From an uncultured Verrucomicrobiales bacterium (GTDB lineage: Bacteria > Verrucomicrobiota > Verrucomicrobiia > Verrucomicrobiales > Akkermansiaceae): a DNA stretch of 64,000 nucleotides. The stretch is taken from contig CALGJQ010000044.1 in the NCBI GenBank assembly GCA_937928545.1, positions 1-64,000 of the forward strand, read 5' to 3'. The translations under genes and the position numbers were made by a program. The notes beneath the pieces are model-generated. The model was not told the origin of the DNA and did no database searches. It was given only the letters and a program-made list of their open reading frames with translations. Numbering within the stretch: position 1 is the stretch's first letter; each line of letters opens with the position of its first letter. Positions 25,572 to 33,862 of this stretch are shown in pieces.

Positions 25572-26549
25572 ATGGATTGGTCTCGCCTTACGGAATTGAA
25601 AACTGAGTTGGACGGGTATCGGCCGATGCCTCGTGAGTTGGTTCTCAATTTAGAGCAATGGTTTAAGGTGGAGCTGACCTATACCAGTAATGCTTTGGAA
25701 GGAAATACTCTGACTCGTCAGGAGACGGCTGTAGTCCTAGAGAAGGGATTGACCGTGAGTGGCAAGTCTCTGGTTGAGCATCTCGAAGCGACAAATCATG
25801 CTAAGGCTTATGACGAGATTCTGAGATTGGTTTCCGAGCGAGGGGTCTCGATCGGGGAAGAACAGATTTTAACGATTCATGATGCGATTTTAAAGGGGAT
25901 CGATGATGCTAATTCGGGCTGCTATCGCTCCATGATGGTCCGGATATCGGGATCGCAGGTTGTGCTTCCAAATCCGATGAAGGTCCCGAAGTTGATGGAG
26001 GAATTTTCCTCTTGGTTGAAAAAATCAAGTAAGCGTCATCCCGTTGAGATTGCTGCTGAAGCTCACTATCGACTGGTCACTATTCATCCTTTTTCTGATG
26101 GAAATGGGCGCTCTGCGAGGTTGCTGATGAACCTCTTGCTTTTGAGAGATGGATATCCGCCTGCCCTGATTCGAACCCGAGATCGGATTCGGTATCTCGA
26201 AAGCCTAGAAGAGGCTCAGCTTGGAGGAAGTAAAGAGAAGTTTTATAAGCTCATTGAGGCCGCTGTTAAGAGATCGTTCGATATCTACCTTAAAGCTCTT
26301 GCGGGCGATGATCGTCCTGAGGAACCTGAATACGCCTTGTTGAAGATTGGGCAGATTGCGAAACAATCGGGGTTAACGGTGCCGACTATTCGACACTGGG
26401 TGAAGAGTGGGCTTATTGAGGTGAGTGAATTGACTCCTTCCGGATATCAGCTCTTTGAGGAAATCGTCCTTAAGCGAATTCAAGAGATCCAAGTGCTTAA
26501 AGATCAGCGGTATTCGCTGGAAGAAATCAGGGTGAGGCTGAATTCATAA
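25572..26549 (+). CDS. Fic-domain AMPylase fused to a C-terminal MerR-type DNA-binding domain
   Basis: The Fic core is complete: HPFSDGNGRSARLLMNLLL (HxFx(D/E)GN(G/K)R) at about residue 175, so the enzyme should transfer AMP (or another nucleotide) to a hydroxyl of a target protein. The N-terminal TSNALEGN fits the class II inhibitory helix (S/T)xxxE(G/N), which blocks ATP until relieved. After the Fic fold, residues about 255-325 form a MerR-like winged helix (LKIGQIAKQSGLTVPTIRHW, YQLFEEIVLKRIQEI, YSLEEIRVRL). The ATG at 25572 is preferred; a GTG at 25551 would add seven residues and lies inside the dyad. No antitoxin gene is adjacent. It is a stand-alone gene after the tRNA terminator. Confidence 0.88.
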   Translation: MDWSRLTELKTELDGYRPMPRELVLNLEQWFKVELTYTSNALEGNTLTRQETAVVLEKGLTVSGKSLVEHLEATNHAKAYDEILRLVSERGVSIGEEQILTIHDAILKGIDDANSGCYRSMMVRISGSQVVLPNPMKVPKLMEEFSSWLKKSSKRHPVEIAAEAHYRLVTIHPFSDGNGRSARLLMNLLLLRDGYPPALIRTRDRIRYLESLEEAQLGGSKEKFYKLIEAAVKRSFDIYLKALAGDDRPEEPEYALLKIGQIAKQSGLTVPTIRHWVKSGLIEVSELTPSGYQLFEEIVLKRIQEIQVLKDQRYSLEEIRVRLNS

Positions 26550-26668
26550 TTCTGATTTAACTTCATTGATTTCAGAGACGAGGATTTCTTCCTGAGGCAT
26601 TTTAATCTTTGAATGAGGCTTGGATTGAAAAGTGATCTGGATGAGGCGAGGAAGAGGTGGGTGGTGAG

Positions 26669-27013
26669 ATGGGGGCCGCTCCGATTCGTTATGATCCGTT
26701 TTTGGATTGTTGGATGCGAGTGGTGGGACTGATTTTTTTCCTCATTGGACTGGGGTGTCTTTGGGTCACCCTGCATTTGGATCGCCACCTCGCGATAGTG
26801 CCGCTTTTTGGGTGGTTTCACTTGGTGATTGGAGTGGGCTCAGGAGTCTTAGCGAGGCAGTTGAAAATGGAACCGAGCCAACATCCGACTCTCGTGGCGG
26901 AAGTGGTCTTTTCGCTTACGATCGGAATCGTGCTCTTGGTGTTCTACGGAAGAACGTCAGATGAAGTCTGCAAAACAGATTCGGGTCCCTGCAGTTTTCG
27001 ATCCCAGACATAG
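26669..27013 (+). CDS. Small integral membrane protein, unknown
   Basis: About 114 residues from the ATG at 26669 with three hydrophobic helices (VVGLIFFLIGLGCLWVTL, VPLFGWFHLVIGVGSGVLA, VVFSLTIGIVLLVFY). No family recognised. Its last 70 bases overlap the 3' end of the convergent permease gene; the terminal residues after FYGRTS look like overrun rather than a structured tail. Confidence 0.6.
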   Translation: MGAAPIRYDPFLDCWMRVVGLIFFLIGLGCLWVTLHLDRHLAIVPLFGWFHLVIGVGSGVLARQLKMEPSQHPTLVAEVVFSLTIGIVLLVFYGRTSDEVCKTDSGPCSFRSQT

Positions 27014-28404
27014 CGGCGGAAGAGGACTTTGACGGCCGCAGTAAGGGGGACTGCAAGGAGGGCTCCAAGAAGGCCGCCGAGGAGGAGTGACCAGAAGAGC
27101 ATCGAGAAAATGACGCTCATGGGGTGCAGCCCCACCGAGTCACCCACGATTTTAGGAGCAGTGGCGAGGGAGTTGATCTGCTGAACGACAATAAAAATAA
27201 TCAGGACACCAAGAACAAATCCCCAGACTGGCAAACCCCAAGGGGGCGAAAGGTCGGGATCTGACCACGCGCTGAAAGATTGGAAGTAGGCGATGATGCA
27301 AGCTGGAATGAGGCAAATGATGTTCCCGAGATAGGGGATGATTCCGAGAAGAGCCATGAGGAGGCCGATGAGAAGGCCGTAGTTCAGGCCGTAAATAAAG
27401 AGGGCGAGGCCAACTAAAATACCATCGATAAAGGCAACGAGGACCTGTCCTCTGAAGAACGAGATGAGGTAGCCATTAATTTCGCGAAGGGTTTCAACGA
27501 CTTCGGTTTTAAATTGAGATGCTTTGAGCGGGACGTAGTCCTGCCAGTTTGCCTGAATACTATCGCTCTCTTTGAGGAAGTAATAGAGATAGATAGGAAT
27601 CATGGCGAATCCAATGATGATGCCAAAGAATCCAAGGATTTTTCCTGAGCTATCGGACAGCCAAAGAAGAGTGTTCTGGCCTAGGTTGGTGAGCCAATGC
27701 CCACCTCTCGTGAGTGGGAAGTTTTCGAGGGCAATGGTGTTTTCAGCGTGATCGCTGTCATTGATAGAGGTCTTCTCTTTCCAATCCGAGATCAGGAGGT
27801 TGCTGATCTTTTTCTCGTTTTCAGACAAACGAATGCCTTCGGAGGTGATTGGTTTGATGGTGATTGGTTCGAGGAGTCCAGTATTTGGGTTGAGACGCCA
27901 TTTTTGCTTTTCGAGTCCGGTCAGAGAACCGCCGTTCTCAAGGTGTTCTTTTACGGCTTTAGGATTTTTGGCGAAGAACCGACTGACAATCCAACCCCAC
28001 GCCTTGTTCTCTTTTTGGTATTGTAGATCCCCTGGCTTCATCGATTTGATGAGGCTCCCTTTTTCTTTGGCGGTGGCTTCGCCAAGTTCACTGGAAAGCT
28101 CGATGCCGACGAATGCGAAAAGCCCTGCAAAAAAGAGAATGAAGGCGCCAAACACGGCAATGATGCCTTTGATGCGGGAGAGTCCCTTTTTTTGAAGGAA
28201 GCGAACAACCGGTTCCAAGAGGTAAGCAATGATGCCCGCAACGGCGAGAGGGACGAGGACAGGTTGGAGATAGCCAAAGATGGAGCTGGTCAACCAGATG
28301 AGGCCAGCCAGAAGAGCCCCGAGAATCAGGATCGCAAGGCCGGTGACGGCTTTCCAGAGGGTCCTTTTTTGAAACTCGCTGGGAAATGATTTTTTCTCTT
28401 CCAC
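26944..28404 (-). CDS. AI-2E/PerM family permease
   Basis: A 486-residue membrane protein of the UPF0118/AI-2E transporter family. It has an N-terminal helix pair (about residues 13-65), the SGIIAYLLEPVV-like AGIIAYLLEPVVRFLQK segment, an enlarged soluble loop of about 150 residues, then helices with FFRGQVLVAFIDGILVGLAL, GLLIGLLMALLGIIPYLG and a final pore region (MSVIFSMLFWSLLLGGLLGA). Members export autoinducer-2 or act as Na+/H+ antiporters; the substrate cannot be told from sequence. The loop insertion (about residues 120-250) is longer than in typical members of around 350 residues. It follows a gap of 65 bases downstream of nusB and may be the last gene of the rib operon. Confidence 0.9.
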   Translation of the reverse strand: MEEKKSFPSEFQKRTLWKAVTGLAILILGALLAGLIWLTSSIFGYLQPVLVPLAVAGIIAYLLEPVVRFLQKKGLSRIKGIIAVFGAFILFFAGLFAFVGIELSSELGEATAKEKGSLIKSMKPGDLQYQKENKAWGWIVSRFFAKNPKAVKEHLENGGSLTGLEKQKWRLNPNTGLLEPITIKPITSEGIRLSENEKKISNLLISDWKEKTSINDSDHAENTIALENFPLTRGGHWLTNLGQNTLLWLSDSSGKILGFFGIIIGFAMIPIYLYYFLKESDSIQANWQDYVPLKASQFKTEVVETLREINGYLISFFRGQVLVAFIDGILVGLALFIYGLNYGLLIGLLMALLGIIPYLGNIICLIPACIIAYFQSFSAWSDPDLSPPWGLPVWGFVLGVLIIFIVVQQINSLATAPKIVGDSVGLHPMSVIFSMLFWSLLLGGLLGALLAVPLTAAVKVLFRRYVWDRKLQGPESVLQTSSDVLP

Positions 28405-28469
28405 GGTTGATAAGCTGACGAAGTCCGCTGAGATGTGGAAGTGTAAATTGTCGGCTGTTTTGTATGAGC

Positions 28470-29324
28470 CTAGGCTTTGGCAATTTTATCGAGGATGCCG
28501 TTCACGAAGGAGGCGGAGTCTTCTCCGGAAAATGAGCGGGCCAGGTCGATGGCTTCATTGATGGAAACCGCGGTGTCGATCTCGGGATCTTTGAGGATTT
28601 CCCAGGTAGCGAGGCGGAGAATGGAAAGGTCGACTTTGGAAATGCGGTTGATGTCGAAGTTGTCGACCGTTTGGTCGATGAGTTCGTCGAGTTCGACGAT
28701 GGCGGCCTCGACCAGATCGGCCCGTGCGACCGCTTCGTCTTCGAGTGTCTTCATTTCGCTGGTGAGTCGATGGAGATGGTCGAGGTCTCTTTGTTCGGAG
28801 TAATTTTCCGGAAATTGGACCATGCGCACGCGGTCGTCGTAGGCACTGAGCTTAGCAAAGATCTCATGGAGGGCCTGCTTTTGCTGTGGAGGGAAGGGTT
28901 CGATCTTTGGAAAGAGGGCTTCGCGTTCTTTTCTGAGCTGGTCTGATCCAGGGAGGAGGGCGTGAAGGTCGCGTCGCCATCCGCCGGTGTCGGCTTTGAG
29001 GAGGCGGCTGAGGTTTCCACAGCTTTCGGTCCAATTGATCTCGGCGGCGGCGTGCGCTTTGAGTTCACGAGCTAGTTTTTCACTTGGGTCAGCAGCGAGA
29101 ATGGCGGTGGCGGAGTCGGTGAGAATCGCGAGAAATTTCTTCGCGGCGGCTTCGCGGCCTTGTTGGAAGTGCGCGAGAACTTTGACGCGAGCGCGGTCAA
29201 AAGTGAGGCCGGCACGATCATTGATGAGATCCCATAGTTCAGGGCCGCCCTGATCTTTAGGGGAAGCTGAACGAGCGTAAAGAAGTTGGACGGCCGCTTG
29301 GCGGACCTGGCGGCGACTAGCCAT
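28470..29324 (-). CDS. nusB: Transcription antitermination factor NusB, enlarged
   Basis: The ATG at 29324 (MASRRQVRQAAVQLLYARS) matches the NusB N-terminus and the C-terminus is unmistakable (LSILRLATWEILKDPEIDTA, VSINEAIDLARSFSGEDSASFVNGILDKIA). NusB binds boxA RNA with S10 in rRNA antitermination. The protein is 284 residues, about twice the usual 140, because roughly 140 helical residues are inserted between the first and later helices (about residues 25-190). It overlaps the end of ribH by 8 bases, the common ribH-nusB arrangement. An upstream in-frame extension inside ribH is rejected as a start. Confidence 0.92.
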   Translation of the reverse strand: MASRRQVRQAAVQLLYARSASPKDQGGPELWDLINDRAGLTFDRARVKVLAHFQQGREAAAKKFLAILTDSATAILAADPSEKLARELKAHAAAEINWTESCGNLSRLLKADTGGWRRDLHALLPGSDQLRKEREALFPKIEPFPPQQKQALHEIFAKLSAYDDRVRMVQFPENYSEQRDLDHLHRLTSEMKTLEDEAVARADLVEAAIVELDELIDQTVDNFDINRISKVDLSILRLATWEILKDPEIDTAVSINEAIDLARSFSGEDSASFVNGILDKIAKA

Positions 29325-29829
29325 TACTTGGATGAAGGCGCAGAGATTGGTTTTCGCGGTTGATTTCTTGCATGATTTCAACGACCTCGACCGCGCTACG
29401 AGCAGCTTCGCGTCCGCGGTTAAGTTTCTTACCAATGCAGCGTGCGTAAGCTTGTTTTTCGTCTTCGACGAGAAGGACCTCGTGAATGATCGGAATGGTT
29501 TTCGAGACGGCGAGACTCTGGAGTGCTTCGGTCACGGAAGTTGCAACGAGGTCGGCGTGTCCAGTGCCTCCGCGAATGATGCAGCCTAGAGCGATGATGC
29601 AGTCTGGGGCTTCTTCTTCGATGACCGCCTTGCAGACGACCGGAATCTCAAAAGCGCCCGGAACACGCACAATGTCGATTCGGGCATCGGAGGCAATGTC
29701 TTCGATTTCATCGACCGCGTTTTCGACAAGAGCATTGGTAAACTCTTCATTGAACTTTGCCGCGACGATCGCAATCCGCATTTTTCCTCCGGAGAGAATG
29801 CGAGGTTTTGGTGGAATGATGGAAGACAT
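29317..29829 (-). CDS. ribH: 6,7-dimethyl-8-ribityllumazine synthase
   Basis: RibH condenses 5-amino-6-ribitylaminouracil with 3,4-dihydroxy-2-butanone 4-phosphate, the penultimate riboflavin step. Motifs present: AAKFNEEFTNALVENAV, VPGAFEIPVVCKA, ALGCIIRGGTGHADLV with the catalytic histidine and a C-terminal NRGREAARSAVEVVEIM. I chose the ATG at 29829 (MSSIIPPKPRIL); a TTG at 29868 would add 13 residues just after the ribBA stop. About 170 residues, normal. Cotranscribed with ribBA upstream and nusB downstream. Confidence 0.95.
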   Translation of the reverse strand: MSSIIPPKPRILSGGKMRIAIVAAKFNEEFTNALVENAVDEIEDIASDARIDIVRVPGAFEIPVVCKAVIEEEAPDCIIALGCIIRGGTGHADLVATSVTEALQSLAVSKTIPIIHEVLLVEDEKQAYARCIGKKLNRGREAARSAVEVVEIMQEINRENQSLRLHPSNG

Positions 29830-29868
29830 GTTCGAGGGGGATATGAAGATTGAAGATGGATTTGTCAA

Positions 29869-31068
29869 TTAGAGGTCGTGACCCATTCGGGTCCGTTTCG
29901 TTTCGAGATATTTTTCGTTGTGAGGGTTTGAGGGGAGTCGAATGGCGACTTCTTCGACGATTTCGAGCCCATATCCTTCGAGTCCAATGACTTTTTTAGG
30001 GTTATTGGTGAGGAGGCGGATTTTACGAATGCCGAGGTCGTAGAGCATTTGAGCACCCATGCCGTAGTCGCGGAGGTCTGAGCCGTAGCCGAGTTTTTCG
30101 TTGGCCTCGATGGTGTCGAAGCCTTGTTCTTGCAGTTTGTATGCGTGGATTTTTGCGGCGAGCCCGATGCCGCGCCCTTCTTGGCGGAGGTAGAGGAGGA
30201 CGCCACCTTCTTTGGAGATGTGCTCCATGGCGGTGTGAAGTTGGCCTCCGCAATCGCAACGACGGGAGCCGAAGACATCGCCCGTGAGGCATTCGGAATG
30301 AACGCGCACGCTGACGGGTTTGTCGGGGTCGATTTCACCACGGACGAAAGCGAGGTGCTCTGAGTCGTCGGTGCTGACTCGGTAGAGGTGGCAATTGAAG
30401 TCACCGTAGTCGGTGGGCATTTCGATGACTTCTTCGCAGGTGACGAGGCGCTCGGAGCGGCGGCGATACTCGATGAGCTGGGCGATGGTGCAGGATTTGA
30501 GATTGTGCTTTTGTTGATACTCACCGAGATCTCCAACTCGGCCCATCGTGCCGTCTTCGTGCATGATTTCGCAGATCACTCCAGCGGGAGCAAGTCCGGC
30601 GAGGCGGGCAAGATCGATGGCCGCTTCAGTATGTCCAGCGCGGCGGAGGACGCCGCCTTCTTTCGCCGCGAGTGGGAAAATGTGTCCGGGTTGGACGAAG
30701 GCTCCGGGCTTGGTCTCTGGATCCGCAAGAAGACGGATGGTGTGAGCACGATCGGCAGCGGAGATTCCGGTGGTGATGCCTTGGGCGGCATCGATGGAAA
30801 CGGTGAAGGCGGTCTTGTGCGATTCCCGATTTTTCGGAGTCATCGGAGGGAGGTCGAGAGCCTCCGCGCGGTCCGGTAGGATGGGGGTGCAAATTAAGCC
30901 ACGCCCGTGGTTGGCCATGAAGGCGATTGATTCGGCGGTGATGAGGGAGGCGGCGCCAATGAGGTCAGCTTCATTTTCGCGCCCGGGATCATCTGCGACG
31001 ATGACAAGGCGTCCCGCTTTCATCTCGGCGACGATTTCATCGATGGGGGAGAATTTCAGTTCGCTCAT
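29869..31068 (-). CDS. ribBA: Bifunctional 3,4-dihydroxy-2-butanone 4-phosphate synthase / GTP cyclohydrolase II
   Basis: The N-terminal half (about 1-200) is RibB, with DDPGRENEADLIGAA, NHGRGLICTP, TTGISAADRAHTI and AGHTEAAIDLARLAGL intact. The C-terminal half is RibA, with the zinc site CLTGDVFGSRRCDCGGQL, the catalytic RQEGRGIGLA loop and IRLLTNNPKKV. Both active sites appear complete, so the protein supplies both branches of riboflavin precursor synthesis. It heads the ribBA-ribH-nusB operon. The 39-base gap to the next gene upstream leaves no room for an FMN riboswitch. Confidence 0.96.
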   Translation of the reverse strand: MSELKFSPIDEIVAEMKAGRLVIVADDPGRENEADLIGAASLITAESIAFMANHGRGLICTPILPDRAEALDLPPMTPKNRESHKTAFTVSIDAAQGITTGISAADRAHTIRLLADPETKPGAFVQPGHIFPLAAKEGGVLRRAGHTEAAIDLARLAGLAPAGVICEIMHEDGTMGRVGDLGEYQQKHNLKSCTIAQLIEYRRRSERLVTCEEVIEMPTDYGDFNCHLYRVSTDDSEHLAFVRGEIDPDKPVSVRVHSECLTGDVFGSRRCDCGGQLHTAMEHISKEGGVLLYLRQEGRGIGLAAKIHAYKLQEQGFDTIEANEKLGYGSDLRDYGMGAQMLYDLGIRKIRLLTNNPKKVIGLEGYGLEIVEEVAIRLPSNPHNEKYLETKRTRMGHDL

Positions 31069-31107
31069 GGCTGAGCGATCATGGCAGCAAATCTCTACTG
31101 CGCAAGA

Positions 31108-31956
31108 TCAGCGCATGATGTCTGCGAGGGGATCTGGCTCTAGGATCCCAAGTTCGACGAGGAAGTGGTCGGTCGAGCGCAGAGTGAGCTCGTAGTTTTG
31201 CTCATCTGAATTGAAATTGAAGAAGGTATGTCCTGCTTTTTTAAATTCCATAAGCTCGCATTTGTTCCTTTTCTTGCGGTATCGCTTCGCAAAGCGATCC
31301 GATTGCTCGAAGGGGACCACTCGGTCGGCGTTCCCGTGGAAAATGAGGCAGGGAGGGAGGTCCTTTTTGGGAATGTTCGTGGATGGACTGAGGAGTTTCC
31401 CGATCTTAGGGGAGGCGAAGCTTTCGTTGCCAATGCCCTTCACCGTGGTGTCACTGATCGGGCCAAAAAGAACCATTGCGGCAGGTTTTGGAGAAAGGCG
31501 GCCCTCATCAAGATGGGGATGAACGGCAGTGCATAGGACTGCGTTGCCCCCCGCGCTGGCGCCGACGGCGATGATTTTTTCAGGGTTGATCCCCATGCTC
31601 GCGGCATGCGTTTTCAGGAAGATCATCATTTCCTTAGCGTCGATGATGGCATCTTCGGGAGTACCGTCGAAGTGAGCCTTATTCCGATATTCCACCGTGA
31701 TCGCAACCATGCCTCGTGAAGCGAAGTGATGGCAGTGGGGGATGAATTGAGCGGGAGCTGAAAGATCCCAGAGTCCGCCGTGGAAGAAGACGATGACAGG
31801 CCGGCAATCGACCTCGTAGTCATAGTCCTGAGGAAAGAAAAAGTGAGCCATGAGATCTCCCGCAGGGGTCTGCTGATAAATATAAGAGGTGGCGGAAGAC
31901 AGCATCTGCTGGTTCCGGGCTTCACCAATTATGGGCGCCTTGGGAGGGGTATTCAT
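31108..31956 (-). CDS. Alpha/beta-hydrolase, carboxylesterase-like
   Basis: The 282-residue protein from the ATG at 31956 has the oxyanion HGG motif (VIVFFHGGLWD), the nucleophile elbow GASAGG and the C-terminal acid and base in FHGNADRVVPFEQ and KKAGHTFFNF. This is the BD-FAE/hormone-sensitive-lipase-like esterase group. No signal peptide is evident with this start. A start at 32085 would overlap the divergent gene and is rejected. Its stop lies 39 bases upstream of ribBA on the same strand, so it may be transcribed into the rib operon. Substrate unknown. Confidence 0.85.
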   Translation of the reverse strand: MNTPPKAPIIGEARNQQMLSSATSYIYQQTPAGDLMAHFFFPQDYDYEVDCRPVIVFFHGGLWDLSAPAQFIPHCHHFASRGMVAITVEYRNKAHFDGTPEDAIIDAKEMMIFLKTHAASMGINPEKIIAVGASAGGNAVLCTAVHPHLDEGRLSPKPAAMVLFGPISDTTVKGIGNESFASPKIGKLLSPSTNIPKKDLPPCLIFHGNADRVVPFEQSDRFAKRYRKKRNKCELMEFKKAGHTFFNFNSDEQNYELTLRSTDHFLVELGILEPDPLADIMR

Positions 31957-32033
31957 GTGGGTCTCGGGAGACAAACTTGCGTTCGCGTAGAAAAGCTTTT
32001 CCAAATGTGGGTGCAATTGTCCATAGTTTCTCC

Positions 32034-32927
32034 ATGAAACGACTGATTTTGCTTCTGGGGCTCCTTTCAATGGTGACTCCCGCACCTGCTCAAGCCATGA
32101 GCGATAAGCAGCTGGTGGGCCATCTGAAGCAAATTTACATAAGTTGGCATGCCGCGATGGTTCGCAAGGATGCCAACACTTGGAAGCGCCTCACTTCAAC
32201 GACGCGGCAGATTAATGTGCGGAATCGGCTCTGGAGTGAGCGTAAAAAGTTTCCAGATTCTCTTTTCGCCGCGAATGTTGCGCCACCAAGCATTGCCAAT
32301 CTCAGTGCGCAGCGGGTCCGAGTGAAAGGGAATACCGCAAAGGCAATCTATTTTGGAAAAGTTGACTTTGGTGTCGGTGGTAAGCCCACTGATAATGTCT
32401 ATGTCATCTCCTACGTGAAGGAGACCTCCGGTTGGAAATATAATGGCGCGGAGTTCGTGAACCTAGGAGCTCTTCCTGAAGTTCGGAAACAACTGCAAGC
32501 TGGAGACCTGAAGTTTTTTGATACCGCAGATTTCCATCCGAATGGAATCGTCGAGCCAGCTCCGATTGCGATTCGGGGGCCGGTAAAATACATCGCCAAA
32601 ACCTACGTCTTTTGTCCCGGACGGGAGGTGAAGTTGTTGGTCAACAAAATCTCACCTCATCTATTTCAGAATACCAAGCGCTCGGACGTGGTGATCGGAG
32701 GCGCGGTCGATGGACTTAATGAAATGCAATATTCGATCAAAGACATTCCGGGGGGAGATCCGAAAGCGCCCATTACTTTGCGTCTTTACTTGATGTCTCA
32801 GGTCCCGGGAACAAAGCCTCTGAAAGTGGCTGAGTATCAGATTGAAGATGGGACAAAGCCCAAGACTTCCGGCACTTTACGCTTTCAAGTCACCCCTGAA
32901 ATGACCCTGAAATTGAAGGGGCGTTAG
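32034..32927 (+). CDS. Secreted protein of unknown function
   Basis: A 297-residue protein with a signal peptide (MKRLILLLGLLSMVTPAPAQA). The N-terminal half (about 22-150) resembles a small alpha/beta domain of the NTF2-like kind, starting with SDKQLVGHLKQIYISWHAAM and including YVISYVKETSGWKYNGAEFV. The C-terminal half is beta-rich and contains a structured IAKTYVFCPGREVKLLVNK strand. I assign no family to it. Start at 32034 is supported by the signal peptide; it is divergent from the esterase gene 77 bases away and precedes cdaA by 25 bases, so an operon with cdaA is likely. Confidence 0.75.
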   Translation: MKRLILLLGLLSMVTPAPAQAMSDKQLVGHLKQIYISWHAAMVRKDANTWKRLTSTTRQINVRNRLWSERKKFPDSLFAANVAPPSIANLSAQRVRVKGNTAKAIYFGKVDFGVGGKPTDNVYVISYVKETSGWKYNGAEFVNLGALPEVRKQLQAGDLKFFDTADFHPNGIVEPAPIAIRGPVKYIAKTYVFCPGREVKLLVNKISPHLFQNTKRSDVVIGGAVDGLNEMQYSIKDIPGGDPKAPITLRLYLMSQVPGTKPLKVAEYQIEDGTKPKTSGTLRFQVTPEMTLKLKGR

Positions 32928-32952
32928 TCAAAGTATCTCATATTACCATCCT

Positions 32953-33798
32953 GTGAATATCATCGAGTTCCTGAGCACCCACTGGCGCGCCGCGGTGGAG
33001 ATCTTGCTGCTCTGGGTGCTCATTTACCAAGTCTATCGCGTCTTCCGCGCGACTCGAGGGGCTCGCATTTTGGTAGGGCTCACGGTGGTGGTCATTCTCC
33101 TGACACTGACGTCGCAGGTTCTGCAGCTGAAGGTCATCGAGTGGATGATTAAGAGCGCGGCTGCGATCTTGGCCTTTGCTCTCCTCATTATCTTCCAGCC
33201 AGAACTCCGGAATGGCTTAGCGAAGTTGGGAAGTGCGAACCTCTTCTCGTTTTCGACCACTCAGCAAAAAGTCTTTTTAGAACTGCTTACCGAATCCGTG
33301 GTGAAGCTCTCTAAGAAGCGTTTTGGAGCCCTCTTTGCGATTGAGCGAGGCATCGACCTTGATGAATTTGAGAGCACGGGAGTTCCAATTGATAGCGTCC
33401 TGTCGGTCGAACTCGTGGCCACCATCTTTCACCCTAAGACGGCCCTTCACGATGGAGGAATGATTCTCAAAAAAGAGAGGATTGCTTCCGCCTCCTGCAT
33501 TTTTCCCGTGAGTCAAAAAGATCTCTCTGACCGTTCGCTGGGCCTGCGACATCGGGCCGGCTTTGGCATCAGTGAGGAGACCGATGCGGTGGCCGTCATC
33601 GTGAGTGAGGAGACCGGCGCGATCTCAATCGTGGTCGAAGGCAAAATTTTCCGCAATCTCTCCGGAGAGGAATTCCGCGAAAAACTCGAAGAAATATTCA
33701 TTACCCATGGCGAAAAAACTGAAGAAATTGATCCTGAGAAACTGGACCGCGAAAGTGGCGGCTCTGGCTCTGGCGATCGCGATCTGGTATCTGATTGA
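32953..33798 (+). CDS. cdaA: Diadenylate cyclase CdaA/DacA
   Basis: CdaA makes cyclic di-AMP from two ATP molecules at the cytoplasmic membrane. Three N-terminal helices (about residues 12-82) are followed by the DAC domain with its two signatures: DGGMIL and RHRAGFGISEETDA. The 281-residue length is typical. The start is a GTG at 32953. The 3' end overlaps by 92 bases, in another reading frame, with a short CdaR-like ORF that in turn overlaps bioD. Confidence 0.95.
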   Translation: MNIIEFLSTHWRAAVEILLLWVLIYQVYRVFRATRGARILVGLTVVVILLTLTSQVLQLKVIEWMIKSAAAILAFALLIIFQPELRNGLAKLGSANLFSFSTTQQKVFLELLTESVVKLSKKRFGALFAIERGIDLDEFESTGVPIDSVLSVELVATIFHPKTALHDGGMILKKERIASASCIFPVSQKDLSDRSLGLRHRAGFGISEETDAVAVIVSEETGAISIVVEGKIFRNLSGEEFREKLEEIFITHGEKTEEIDPEKLDRESGGSGSGDRDLVSD

Positions 33799-33862
33799 TC
33801 TCCACTTGAGTGGAGGTCAGAGTGATTTCACGGAGTCGGTCTTGGAAAGATTGGAGCGATGA
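33707..33862 (+). CDS. Minimal CdaR/YbbR-like membrane peptide (51 residues)
   Basis: An ATG at 33707 lies within the cdaA 3' end in another frame and runs to a TGA at 33860 that forms an ATGA overlap with the bioD start. The 51 residues begin MAKKLKKLILRNWTAKV and have one hydrophobic helix (VAALALAIAIWYLIDLHL), which is the N-terminal pattern of YbbR/CdaR proteins (basic, NW.xKl.aLalA..lW). CdaR normally follows cdaA and regulates it through YbbR domains outside the membrane; those domains are missing here. The double overlap argues it is translated. A degenerate remnant is the alternative. Confidence 0.7.
   Translation: MAKKLKKLILRNWTAKVAALALAIAIWYLIDLHLSGGQSDFTESVLERLER

Noticed and set aside
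31069-31107. FMN riboswitch upstream of ribBA
   Set aside because: Only 39 bases separate ribBA from the preceding gene and no RFN-like conserved segments are visible.
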